Positions 18,853 through 25,863 of a stretch of 64,000 nucleotides of DNA are shown here, one piece after another. The notes under the pieces were generated by a model. It was not told the DNA's origin. It saw nothing but the letters and a program-made list of their open reading frames with translations, and did no database searches. Origin of the DNA: Alteribacter keqinensis (GTDB lineage: Bacteria > Bacillota > Bacilli > Bacillales > Salisediminibacteriaceae); assembly GCF_003710255.1 (NCBI RefSeq), contig NZ_RHIB01000001.1, positions 1,364,001 to 1,428,000 on the forward strand. The letters are read 5' to 3'. The translations under genes and the position numbers were made by a program. Each line of letters opens with the position of its first letter. Within the stretch, counting starts at the first letter, position 1.

Positions 18853-19710
18853 TTATTCTGCTTTGGTTACGCTGATGGAGAGGGTGCCGGGACCGACGTG
18901 AGCCCCGATAACAGGTCCGATTGATGTGATTACCGATGAGGCTGTAGTCATGCGCTTTTCAATCTCCTCGATAATGATGTTCGCTTCGTCCTCTGCCTGT
19001 GCATGAGAGATACCAACATGAACAGAGCTTGATCCGTATCTGGTTTCAATTTCCTTATAAATCCTGGCAAGGGCCTTTTTGTTTCCTCTTGCTTTTTCGA
19101 AAGGATACACTTCCCCTTCGTCGTTTAAAGAAAGGATCGGCTTTATTTTAAGGAGAGAACCGAGTACCGCAGATGCTTTACCGATACGTCCGTTCTTTTC
19201 AAGATACTCAAGGGTATCGACCATAAAAAAGACAGAAGTATCACTCAGAAGCTCCGTAAGACGCTGCTCACACGTTCGCTTGTCAGCACCTTCCTTAGCA
19301 AGGCGTGCGATTTCCGTAACCATAATTCCGATGGCATAGGACGCTTTTTTTGAATCTACAACGGTAATATCGATGTCGCCTTCAAGTTCCTGCGAAGCGA
19401 TATGGGCCGACTGATATGTCCCGCTCAGCCTGGAGCTGAGGTGTATGGAAAGAATATGAGCTCCATTTGTTTCCTGGGCCAGTTTTTTGTATACTTCTTC
19501 AAACTGGTGCGGGGTTGGTTGTGACGTACTCGGCATCAGGTTATTCTGGTGAAGCTTATCATAAAACTGTTCCGGGGTCAGATCTACTCCGTCCTCATAC
19601 ATATCCTCACCAAAATGAACTTTAAGCGGCACGACAGTTATATCCAGCTCTTCAACAAGTTCCTTAGGTATATCTGCAGTTGAATCTGTGACAACTTTAA
19701 CGATACTCAC
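18853..19710 (-). CDS. DegV family fatty-acid-binding protein (FakB-type)
   Basis: A 285-residue DegV protein. Such proteins bind a free fatty acid and present it to the kinase FakA, giving acyl-phosphate for PlsX/PlsY. Visible features are VTDSTADIPKEL near the N-terminus (the TDS turn holding the carboxylate), STSQPTPHQF, HLSSRLSGTYQSA and GPVIGAHVGPGTL near the end. It starts at GTG 19710 after GGGGGG and lies 26 nt downstream of fakA, which supports a functional FakA-FakB pair. The ligand chain type is not evident. Confidence 0.92.
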   Translation of the reverse strand: MSIVKVVTDSTADIPKELVEELDITVVPLKVHFGEDMYEDGVDLTPEQFYDKLHQNNLMPSTSQPTPHQFEEVYKKLAQETNGAHILSIHLSSRLSGTYQSAHIASQELEGDIDITVVDSKKASYAIGIMVTEIARLAKEGADKRTCEQRLTELLSDTSVFFMVDTLEYLEKNGRIGKASAVLGSLLKIKPILSLNDEGEVYPFEKARGNKKALARIYKEIETRYGSSSVHVGISHAQAEDEANIIIEEIEKRMTTASSVITSIGPVIGAHVGPGTLSISVTKAE

Positions 19711-19736
19711 TTGTGCAACCCCCCTCGTAAAATTAC

Positions 19737-21428
19737 TTACTCAACACTGATGATGTAGGAATACAGCGGCTGGTTTCCGTTATGAACTTCCACTTCCACA
19801 TCTTCATAACGCTCTTCAAGGTAGGACACGAGTGCTTCTGCTTCTTCTTCAGAGCGGTCCTCACCATGAATAATGGTTATGATTTCACTGTCTTCGTCAA
19901 CCATTGTGTCAAGAAGTTCCTTGGCTACTTCCTGGACCTCGGGGCCGGTCGTAATGATCTTCTTCCCTTCAATTCCCATAAAGTCGCCTTTTTTAATTTC
20001 AACACCGTTCAGGCTTGTATCACGGACAGCATAGGTTACTTCTCCGGTTTTCACATCAGTCATGGCGTCTGTCATTGTTTCTTTATTATCCTCAAGGTCT
20101 GTTGTCGGGTTAAAAGCAAGAAGGGATGCAAGGCCCTGCGGTACTGATTTTGAAGGTACCACAACAACTTCTTCATCCACCACACTGTTCGCCTGTTCAG
20201 CAGCCATAATGATGTTTGAGTTATTTGGCAGAAGGATGATCTTTTTGGCATTTGCCTCTTCAATCGCCTTTACAAAGTCCTCTGTAGACGGGTTCATTGT
20301 CTGGCCGCCCTGTATGACTCCGGTAGCGCCGAGTCCTTTAAACAAAGAAGCAATACCTTCACCCATGGCAACTGTAATAATGGCATATTCCTGCTTTTCT
20401 TTCTCAGCCTCTTCTTTATGTACGGACGTTCCAAGCTCCTGCTTCATTTCATTTTCGAGAATCGTTGTATGCTGCTCACGCATATTCTCGATTTTCACGT
20501 GTGTGAGAGCACCGAACTTCTGTGCTTCTGAAATGACGTTGCCCGGAAACTCTGCATGGATGTGAATTTTCAAGAGGTCTTCGTCGGAAACGACAAGAAG
20601 GGAATCTCCGTATTCACTCAGTTTGTTTCGGAATGCATCTTCGTCGTAAGCGTTTTCATTCGTTTTTTCTGTTTCAAACTTAACCATCACTTCTGTACAA
20701 TAGCCGAATTCAATGTCTTCTGTAGACATATGACTCTGGGCAGACTGATGATGTTCAACCTTAACCAGCTCGTCCATGGACGGTGTCTGCGGTACCGTAG
20801 TAGAGACTTTTTCGCCCTTTAAAACAGCCAGGAAGCCCTCATAAATGGTTACGAGACCCTGTCCTCCTGAATCGACTACGCCTACTTCTTTTAAAACAGG
20901 CAGAAGGTCCGGTGTCCGTTTAAGTGACTCTTTCGCCTCTTTAAGTACTTCTTCCATAACCGCAATCACGTCATCGGAATCCTTGGCGAACTCCACACCT
21001 CTTCTTGCCGCATCCTTGGCTACAGTAAGGATTGTTCCTTCCACAGGTTTCATGACTGCTTTGTAAGCCATTTCCACACCGTAATCAAAAGCACTGCTCA
21101 AATCTTTGGCAGTGAGGGTTTCTTTCCCTTCTGCTGACTTGGAGAAGCCTCTGAACAGCTGGGATAAAATAACCCCTGAGTTGCCCCGTGCTCCCATCAG
21201 CAGCCCTTTAGCAAACGCTCCTGCTACTTTACCGGCGTGAGCGTCGTTCATTTGTCTTACTTCTTTCACACCGGACGTAATCGTCAGGTTCATGTTCGTA
21301 CCTGTATCCCCGTCTGGAACAGGAAACACGTTTAATGCGTCAATTGCCTTAGAGTTGCTCGAAAGGTTGTCTGCTCCTTCGAGGAGCATTTGAGCAAACT
21401 TTTTTCCTTCAATGTTCTTGATAGTCAC
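19737..21428 (-). CDS. fakA: Fatty acid kinase subunit FakA (YloV)
   Basis: A 563-residue kinase that phosphorylates FakB-bound fatty acids. The N-terminal DhaL/DAK2 domain (1-200) has NVFPVPDGDTGTNMNLT, whose aspartates bind Mg-ATP, and GARGNSGVILSQLFRGF. A middle FakA domain and a C-terminal DegV-like part (MGEGIASLFKGLGATGVIQGG) follow. The start is GTG 21428 after GGAGGAACATCA. The 25-nt gap after asp23/yloU and the downstream degV gene place it in a three-gene unit. Confidence 0.95.
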   Translation of the reverse strand: MTIKNIEGKKFAQMLLEGADNLSSNSKAIDALNVFPVPDGDTGTNMNLTITSGVKEVRQMNDAHAGKVAGAFAKGLLMGARGNSGVILSQLFRGFSKSAEGKETLTAKDLSSAFDYGVEMAYKAVMKPVEGTILTVAKDAARRGVEFAKDSDDVIAVMEEVLKEAKESLKRTPDLLPVLKEVGVVDSGGQGLVTIYEGFLAVLKGEKVSTTVPQTPSMDELVKVEHHQSAQSHMSTEDIEFGYCTEVMVKFETEKTNENAYDEDAFRNKLSEYGDSLLVVSDEDLLKIHIHAEFPGNVISEAQKFGALTHVKIENMREQHTTILENEMKQELGTSVHKEEAEKEKQEYAIITVAMGEGIASLFKGLGATGVIQGGQTMNPSTEDFVKAIEEANAKKIILLPNNSNIIMAAEQANSVVDEEVVVVPSKSVPQGLASLLAFNPTTDLEDNKETMTDAMTDVKTGEVTYAVRDTSLNGVEIKKGDFMGIEGKKIITTGPEVQEVAKELLDTMVDEDSEIITIIHGEDRSEEEAEALVSYLEERYEDVEVEVHNGNQPLYSYIISVE

Positions 21429-21453
21429 TGATGTTCCTCCTTACTCAATATCC

Positions 21454-21816
21454 CTATGGATTAGTCACTCGTACACCTTGTACAAAAATGTTAACCGAGT
21501 CAACGACCAGTCCGAGCATCTGCTCAAGCTGATACTTCACTTTTGATTGTACGTTGTGTGCGACTTCAGAAATCTTAGTACCGTAGCTGACTATGATATA
21601 CATGTCAATCTGAATTTCGTCGTTTTCTTCACGAATGACAACACCGCGGCTTAAGTTCTCTTTACCCAAAAGGTCGGTAATGCCGTCTTTCAGCTGTTTT
21701 TGTGAAGCCATTCCTACAATACCATAACAGTCAATGGCTGCTCCTCCGGCGATCACGGCAACAACTTCTTTCGATACATCAATTTTTCCATAGTTCGTTT
21801 TCATTTCAATCGTCAT
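21454..21816 (-). CDS. yloU: Asp23/Gls24 family protein YloU
   Basis: A 120-residue member of the Asp23/Gls24 envelope-stress family, which occurs next to fakA in many Firmicutes. Conserved parts are YGKIDVSKEVVAVIAGGAA, CYGIVGMASQK and VQGVRV at the C-terminus. No membrane span is visible; partners such as AmaP anchor the staphylococcal homologue. The ATG at 21816 follows AAAGGAGGC. A possible -10 (TATAGT) lies about 50 nt upstream but its -35 is poor. Confidence 0.92.
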   Translation of the reverse strand: MTIEMKTNYGKIDVSKEVVAVIAGGAAIDCYGIVGMASQKQLKDGITDLLGKENLSRGVVIREENDEIQIDMYIIVSYGTKISEVAHNVQSKVKYQLEQMLGLVVDSVNIFVQGVRVTNP

Positions 21817-21993
21817 GCCAAAAGCCTCCTTTTGGTTTTGCCTTCTTTGGCTAACGTCATTTTACTATAATCTCCTTTAATTTAAAAGAAAACCTTTGAT
21901 ATTTGGCTTTATAATAGGGAAATTATCGAAAAAAGAGGTTTTTCGTCCATGGATTGCTGCGGAGGATGACTTAATAAAGAAATGCGAGTACCT

Positions 21994-22098
21994 AACCTGA
22001 TTAAAGAGGCGGTAAACCTGTTTATTGTGGACTTAAACCTGTTTAATGAGACGCTGAACCTGTTTAAACACTCCCGAAACCTGTTTAATCTTCCCCCG
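21994..22098. repeat. 21-bp tandem array A (five units)
   Basis: Five units begin with AACCTG at 21994, 22015, 22036, 22057 and 22078, exactly 21 bp apart. The first 10 bases (AACCTGTTTA, with one T-to-A change in the first unit) are conserved; the next 11 vary. The array lies between the divergent yloU and rpmB, upstream of the rpmB promoter. It matches two other 21-bp arrays in period but not in full sequence. Units are contiguous with no unique spacers, so it is not CRISPR. Confidence 0.9.
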
Positions 22099-22227
22099 CG
22101 CCGCTCCGGCTCTCCCCACTATTGCAGCAACATAGAATTTCTGCTGTTTGATTATGATTACTGCAACGATTATCCGGCCTTTAAAAAGGTGTCAAGAATT
22201 TTTCCTTGATAAACACATCATATCCTC

Positions 22228-22256
22228 TTGAAATATGAAAAGGGCTATGCTAAGAT
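22228..22256 (+). promoter_or_regulatory. Sigma-A promoter of rpmB
   Basis: TTGAAA (22228-22233), 17-nt spacer, TAAGAT (22251-22256). It lies 74 nt before the rpmB ATG. The -35 is near-perfect and the spacing ideal, as expected for a ribosomal protein gene. Confidence 0.8.
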
Positions 22257-22329
22257 TACTTAGTATTTTATTGCAACCTATGATGATTGTTTTTGCAATG
22301 TTCGTTTTTAATGAAGGAGGGAAATAGTC

Positions 22330-22518
22330 ATGGCACGAAAATGTGTAGTAACTGGTCGCGGACCTAGCTCCGGTAACAAACGTTCTCACGCATTGAACGC
22401 AACAAAGCGCCGCTGGGGTGCTAACGTTCAAAAAGTACGTATCCTCGTTAATGGTAAGCCAAAGCGCGTATATGTATCAGCACGAGCGTTAAAATCAGGT
22501 AAAGTTCAGCGCGTATAA
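22330..22518 (+). CDS. rpmB: 50S ribosomal protein L28
   Basis: A 62-residue L28 beginning [20 protein letters not shown] and ending [16 protein letters not shown]. It has only Cys5, so it is the zinc-free (C-minus) form, as in B. subtilis. The ATG follows GAAGGAGGGAAATAGTC. It is on the plus strand, divergent from yloU, the same layout as in B. subtilis, with its own promoter and terminator. Confidence 0.98.
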   Translation: MARKCVVTGRGPSSGNKRSHALNATKRRWGANVQKVRILVNGKPKRVYVSARALKSGKVQRV

Positions 22519-22568
22519 TAGTGACAGCGGTCACTACTCAACATAACAGATAAACGCTTATGAACACG

Positions 22569-22599
22569 AAAAAACGGCGCCCTCGGGACGCCGTTTTTT
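22569..22599 (+). terminator. rpmB terminator
   Basis: ACGGCG pairs with CGCCGT, continued by CCC/GGG, and is bounded by six As and six Ts, so it can work in both directions. It lies 50 nt after rpmB and could also stop transcripts arriving from spoVM. Confidence 0.92.
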
Positions 22600-22684
22600 G
22601 TCATATGTTTAGAGAAAGTGCGGGTTCAAAAAGGAGGAAACGGGGGGTCTCCCTTGTCCTCCGTCCTTTCTGAACTGATGGGTT

Positions 22685-22765
22685 TTACCCCTTCTTGAAC
22701 GTCCCCAGCATCGCCCGGATGACACCGCCTAAAAACTTGGGCAATTTGATCGTATAAAACTTCAT
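22685..22765 (-). CDS. spoVM: Stage V sporulation peptide SpoVM
   Basis: A 26-residue peptide beginning MKFYTIKLPKFLGGVIRAML and ending GTFKKG, almost the B. subtilis SpoVM. This amphipathic helix recognises the convex forespore membrane and recruits SpoIVA for coat assembly, and it is a substrate of FtsH. The ATG at 22765 is preceded by AAGGAGGGGG. It lies between rpmB and thiN, as in B. subtilis, and is direct evidence for an endospore former. I could not recognise its sigma-E promoter. Confidence 0.96.
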   Translation of the reverse strand: MKFYTIKLPKFLGGVIRAMLGTFKKG

Positions 22766-22876
22766 GTTTCCCCCTCCTTGAGTGAGCTCCCGCCTATTCC
22801 TAATGTAAAATGGAAGTAAAATAACGTGCTTCGTTATTAACAAGTATATTCACGAGACAAAAAATAGTACCACTTT

Positions 22877-23527
22877 TTAATCGTCCCACGTCTCCATAAA
22901 CAAAAGAAACCCTTCCTCAAACGTTACCATTCCTGTATCTTTTATAATTTCATTACTTACACAGAGCGTCGTCCCCTGTATCAGAGTATGCCTGTCAAGC
23001 TCATACTTAAACCCCGTCATGGAGAGAGCTTCCACTTTTGAGGATATGGGAATAAACGAAAAATATGTTTCCTCACGCCTTTGCAATTCGTACGTACCCG
23101 GCCCTTTCAGCTCAAGACGGTTCTGACGGTCAATCAGGGTAACCGGCACATTTTCTTTCAGACCCTTAAACAGGAGCTGTACGTTGGCAAACAGATGATC
23201 CAGGCGTCCTCCCGTAGCACCGTAAATATAAATGTGATCCGGCTGTTCAAGAAGCGCCCGGTTCAGAGCAATCTCCAGATCGGTTTCATCTTTTTCTTCC
23301 GGGTAGACTTCAAGTGGGAAGGCCTTATCTTTTATCCATTGCCTTTCTTCTTCAGTTACCGAGTCAAAATCCCCAAATGCTGCCTTGGGCGTCACACCGT
23401 TTTGTAGCAGAGTATATACGCCCCTGTCCACGCCGATCCACACGGCATTCTGGTGCTTTCTTCTGAGAAGGTCAACTGGAGGGACTCGTTCTGCGGGCCC
23501 TCCTGCCATAATCACAATCGCTGCCAT
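22877..23527 (-). CDS. thiN: Thiamine pyrophosphokinase
   Basis: A 216-residue enzyme that transfers pyrophosphate from ATP to thiamine, making TPP. The N-terminal catalytic domain has GVDRGVYTLLQNGVTPKAAFGDFDSV and EKDETDLEIALNRAL; GATGGRLDHLFANVQLL follows; a small beta-rich thiamine-binding domain forms the C-terminus. It starts 15 nt after the thiT stop with AAAGGAGG upstream, so it should be under the same TPP riboswitch. Confidence 0.95.
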   Translation of the reverse strand: MAAIVIMAGGPAERVPPVDLLRRKHQNAVWIGVDRGVYTLLQNGVTPKAAFGDFDSVTEEERQWIKDKAFPLEVYPEEKDETDLEIALNRALLEQPDHIYIYGATGGRLDHLFANVQLLFKGLKENVPVTLIDRQNRLELKGPGTYELQRREETYFSFIPISSKVEALSMTGFKYELDRHTLIQGTTLCVSNEIIKDTGMVTFEEGFLLFMETWDD

Positions 23528-23542
23528 ATGAACCTCCTTTTG

Positions 23543-24097
23543 TTATGCATTTGCATGAACAATTTTTTTGTTTGCCTTAACCAGAAACAGCATGACCAGA
23601 AGACAAATGACAAATGACGGTGCGAGGTACGTAATGTTATACACAAATGAATATATATACGCATTCGCTGTATCAGGGGCAAACACATCGATCCAGATCA
23701 CTCCGGATAGAAAATGGGCAGTAAACCGGAGAAGCGAACCAAAAAATACCCCAAGCACAATGAACATCATTTTTTTTCCTGCACCAGCCTCCTCAGAGAA
23801 CGCAAACAGACCTGCAAAGCCGGCCACAAGAAAAGCTACTGGATAATCAAGAATCGCCTGGGCGGGGTGGACGATGAAGGGGTTGAATGACAAGTTAAGC
23901 AAACCTACGATAAGTCCTGTAGCAAGTCCTGCTTTTAATCCTCTTCGAAAAGCCATAATAAATATAGGCAGCATCATCAGTGAAATGGATCCTCCTTGAA
24001 GCCAGGCAAAACCAAAGCTCAGGAAATCCAGCAGAAATCCGATTGCCCCCATCAATGCTACTTCCGCCATTACAGTTACTTTTGAACGATTATTCAT
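23543..24097 (-). CDS. thiT: Thiamine ECF transporter substrate-binding subunit ThiT
   Basis: A 184-residue membrane protein with about six hydrophobic segments, resembling ThiT (YuaJ), the thiamine-specific S component of an ECF transporter. Segments such as LSFGFAWLQGGSISLMMLPI and FRRGLKAGLATGLIVGLL are typical. It needs EcfA, EcfA' and EcfT, not encoded here. The ATG at 24097 follows AAAGGAGAGAGAG; the 30 codons upstream overlap the riboswitch terminator and are not coding. The riboswitch confirms the thiamine role. Confidence 0.93.
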   Translation of the reverse strand: MNNRSKVTVMAEVALMGAIGFLLDFLSFGFAWLQGGSISLMMLPIFIMAFRRGLKAGLATGLIVGLLNLSFNPFIVHPAQAILDYPVAFLVAGFAGLFAFSEEAGAGKKMMFIVLGVFFGSLLRFTAHFLSGVIWIDVFAPDTANAYIYSFVYNITYLAPSFVICLLVMLFLVKANKKIVHANA

Positions 24098-24130
24098 CTC
24101 TCTCTCCTTTTTATTTATACCCACACACTT

Positions 24131-24161
24131 AAAAAAGCAACTGCACGGTATGCAGCTGCTT
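24131..24161 (-). terminator. Riboswitch-controlled terminator before thiT
   Basis: On the minus strand AAGCAGCTGCA pairs with TGCAGTTGCTT around a 5-nt loop, followed by TTTTTT. It lies between the TPP aptamer and the thiT ribosome site, so TPP binding should favour it and stop transcription. Confidence 0.9.
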
Positions 24162-24181
24162 CGAATCGCAAGGAAAGCAGA

Positions 24182-24268
24182 CCACATCCCTGCGCAAGTG
24201 TGAACTTACAGGTTCAAAGGGTCGAAGCGACCAGCTTCCTCTCAGCCTTTCTGAAGACTCCCCTCGTG
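24182..24268 (-). promoter_or_regulatory. TPP riboswitch (THI element)
   Basis: The minus strand contains, in order, the THI-box landmarks: CACGAGGGGAGTC, AGAAAGGCTGAGAGG, GACCCTTTGAACCTG and a 3' part GCGCAGGGATGTGG that closes the P1 stem. CTGAGA and TGAACCTG are the bases that contact the aminopyrimidine and pyrophosphate ends of TPP. A terminator follows directly (24161-24131). It should shut off thiT-thiN when TPP is plentiful. Confidence 0.93.
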
Positions 24269-24304
24269 GGCTAAACATGTAATCTTTCTGTTTCCAGTAT
24301 ATCT

Positions 24305-24952
24305 TTAACCACGGATTTGTTCAATGGCCTGTGCGCGGTCTTCCTGGTTGTAGACCGCCGAACCTGCCACGAGCACATTTGCTCCTGCATCTACACAAAG
24401 TCGGGCCGTTTCAGGGTTGACTCCTCCGTCAATTTCAATATCCATATCCGTCCGGCCTGCACGGTCACACATTTCCTTTACCTGACGGATTTTCGGAATC
24501 ACGCTTTTAATAAATGACTGACCGCCAAAGCCAGGATTTACCGTCATGAGAAGGATAAGGTCCACATCATCGATCACATGCTGAACCGCCTCAACAGGTG
24601 TGGCAGGATTGATGACGACACCTGCTTTTACCCCCTGATTCTTTATCAGCTGAACCGTTCTGTGAAGGTGCGGGCACGCTTCTGCGTGGACAGAAATAAT
24701 ATCCGCCCCTGCCTTGGCAAACTGGGGAATATACTGATCCGGATTTTCGATCATAAGGTGAACATCCAGGGGAAGGTCTGTCACCGGGCGGATCGCGTCT
24801 ACAATAAGAGGACCGATCGTAATGTTCGGAACAAAATGACCGTCCATCACATCTACGTGGATGTAGTCGGCGCCTCCTCTTTCTACATCTTTAATCTCTT
24901 CACCAAGTTTCGAAAAATCTGCAGATAATATCGATGGTGCAATTTTAGTCAT
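24305..24952 (-). CDS. rpe: Ribulose-phosphate 3-epimerase
   Basis: A 215-residue TIM-barrel enzyme interconverting ribulose 5-phosphate and xylulose 5-phosphate. It has the metal-binding [29 protein letters not shown] and [11 protein letters not shown] segments and the phosphate-binding GSAVY near the end. The ATG at 24952 starts 5 nt after the rsgA stop; GGAGGT lies within the end of rsgA. The gene order rsgA-rpe is that of B. subtilis. Confidence 0.97.
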   Translation of the reverse strand: MTKIAPSILSADFSKLGEEIKDVERGGADYIHVDVMDGHFVPNITIGPLIVDAIRPVTDLPLDVHLMIENPDQYIPQFAKAGADIISVHAEACPHLHRTVQLIKNQGVKAGVVINPATPVEAVQHVIDDVDLILLMTVNPGFGGQSFIKSVIPKIRQVKEMCDRAGRTDMDIEIDGGVNPETARLCVDAGANVLVAGSAVYNQEDRAQAIEQIRG

Positions 24953-24957
24953 GGTGA

Positions 24958-25839
24958 TTAGTACCTCCGTTTTTGATTTTTTATTTCTTCTGCGAATTGA
25001 AGGTAATGATTATACCTGCCTTTTGCAACGGTACCTGCTTCAACTGCCTCTTTCACCGCACATTTTGGTTCATTAATGTGCGTGCATCCCCTGAATTTAC
25101 AGTCGTTCATACGCTTACGCATCTCCGGGAAACAATACGTCAGCCCTTCTACATCCATCCCTTCAAAATCAAGGGAACTAAAGCCTGGTGTGTCAGCAAC
25201 ATAACCGCCATCCACCGGGATCAGCTCCACGTGGCGTGTCGTATGCTTTCCCCTGCCGAGACTTTTTGAGATCTGGTTGGTTGCAAGGTTGAGTTCCGGC
25301 TTCAGCGCGTTTAATAAAGAACTCTTCCCCACACCTGACTGGCCTGCAAATACAGATACACGACCACTTAAGTAGGGTCTCAGCATTTTAATCGTTTCAT
25401 CAACAAAGATCGATGTACTGATTACGGTGTATCCAAGACTCTGATAAAGGGCTTCCGCCTCATTCATCGCTTCTTCTTTTTGCTCATTCAAAAGATCAAT
25501 CTTTGATAAGCAGATAACAGGCTCAATTTCATTCGCTTCAACATGTACAAGAAATTTGTCCAGTAGAAGAGGGCTGAAATCCGGTTCCTGGGTTGAAAAA
25601 ACAAGCACAGCCTGTTCAACATTTGCGATAGGGGGACGTACAAGCTGGTTCTCCCGCTCATAAACATCAAGCACATAGCCATCCGTCTTATTTGCTGCTT
25701 CGAAAGCCACACGGTCTCCTACAAGGGGCGTGATTTTTCTTTTACGGAAATTACCCCGCCCCCGGCACTGAAAGATGCCATCTTCATTTTCTACATAATA
25801 AAAGCCACTGAGCGCTTTTACAATTCGTCCTTCTGCCAT
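24958..25839 (-). CDS. rsgA: Ribosome small-subunit GTPase RsgA
   Basis: A 293-residue circularly permuted GTPase of late 30S maturation. N-terminal OB fold ([17 protein letters not shown], 1-70), then G4-like LSKIDLL, G1 [15 protein letters not shown]3 DTPGF, and a C-terminal zinc knuckle with [14 protein letters not shown]. The ATG at 25839 follows AAGGAGGATTG. It sits 25 nt downstream of prkC, which in B. subtilis phosphorylates it; the neighbourhood is consistent with that link. Confidence 0.97.
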   Translation of the reverse strand: MAEGRIVKALSGFYYVENEDGIFQCRGRGNFRKRKITPLVGDRVAFEAANKTDGYVLDVYERENQLVRPPIANVEQAVLVFSTQEPDFSPLLLDKFLVHVEANEIEPVICLSKIDLLNEQKEEAMNEAEALYQSLGYTVISTSIFVDETIKMLRPYLSGRVSVFAGQSGVGKSSLLNALKPELNLATNQISKSLGRGKHTTRHVELIPVDGGYVADTPGFSSLDFEGMDVEGLTYCFPEMRKRMNDCKFRGCTHINEPKCAVKEAVEAGTVAKGRYNHYLQFAEEIKNQKRRY

Positions 25840-25863
25840 GCAATCCTCCTTCATGGTGAACGG

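Noticed and set aside
21994-22098. CRISPR array
   Set aside because: Units are contiguous at 21 bp with half-conserved sequence; there are no unique 30-40-bp spacers and no cas genes.
21982-22209. 75-codon plus-strand frame with leucine/phenylalanine heptads (NLFIVDL, NLFNETL)
   Set aside because: The heptads simply reflect the 21-bp DNA repeat; there is no ribosome site and no family similarity, and variable halves change freely.
24098-24187. N-terminal extension of thiT (MWSAFLAIRSSC)
   Set aside because: Coincides with the riboswitch terminator; a good ribosome site precedes the internal ATG at 24097.
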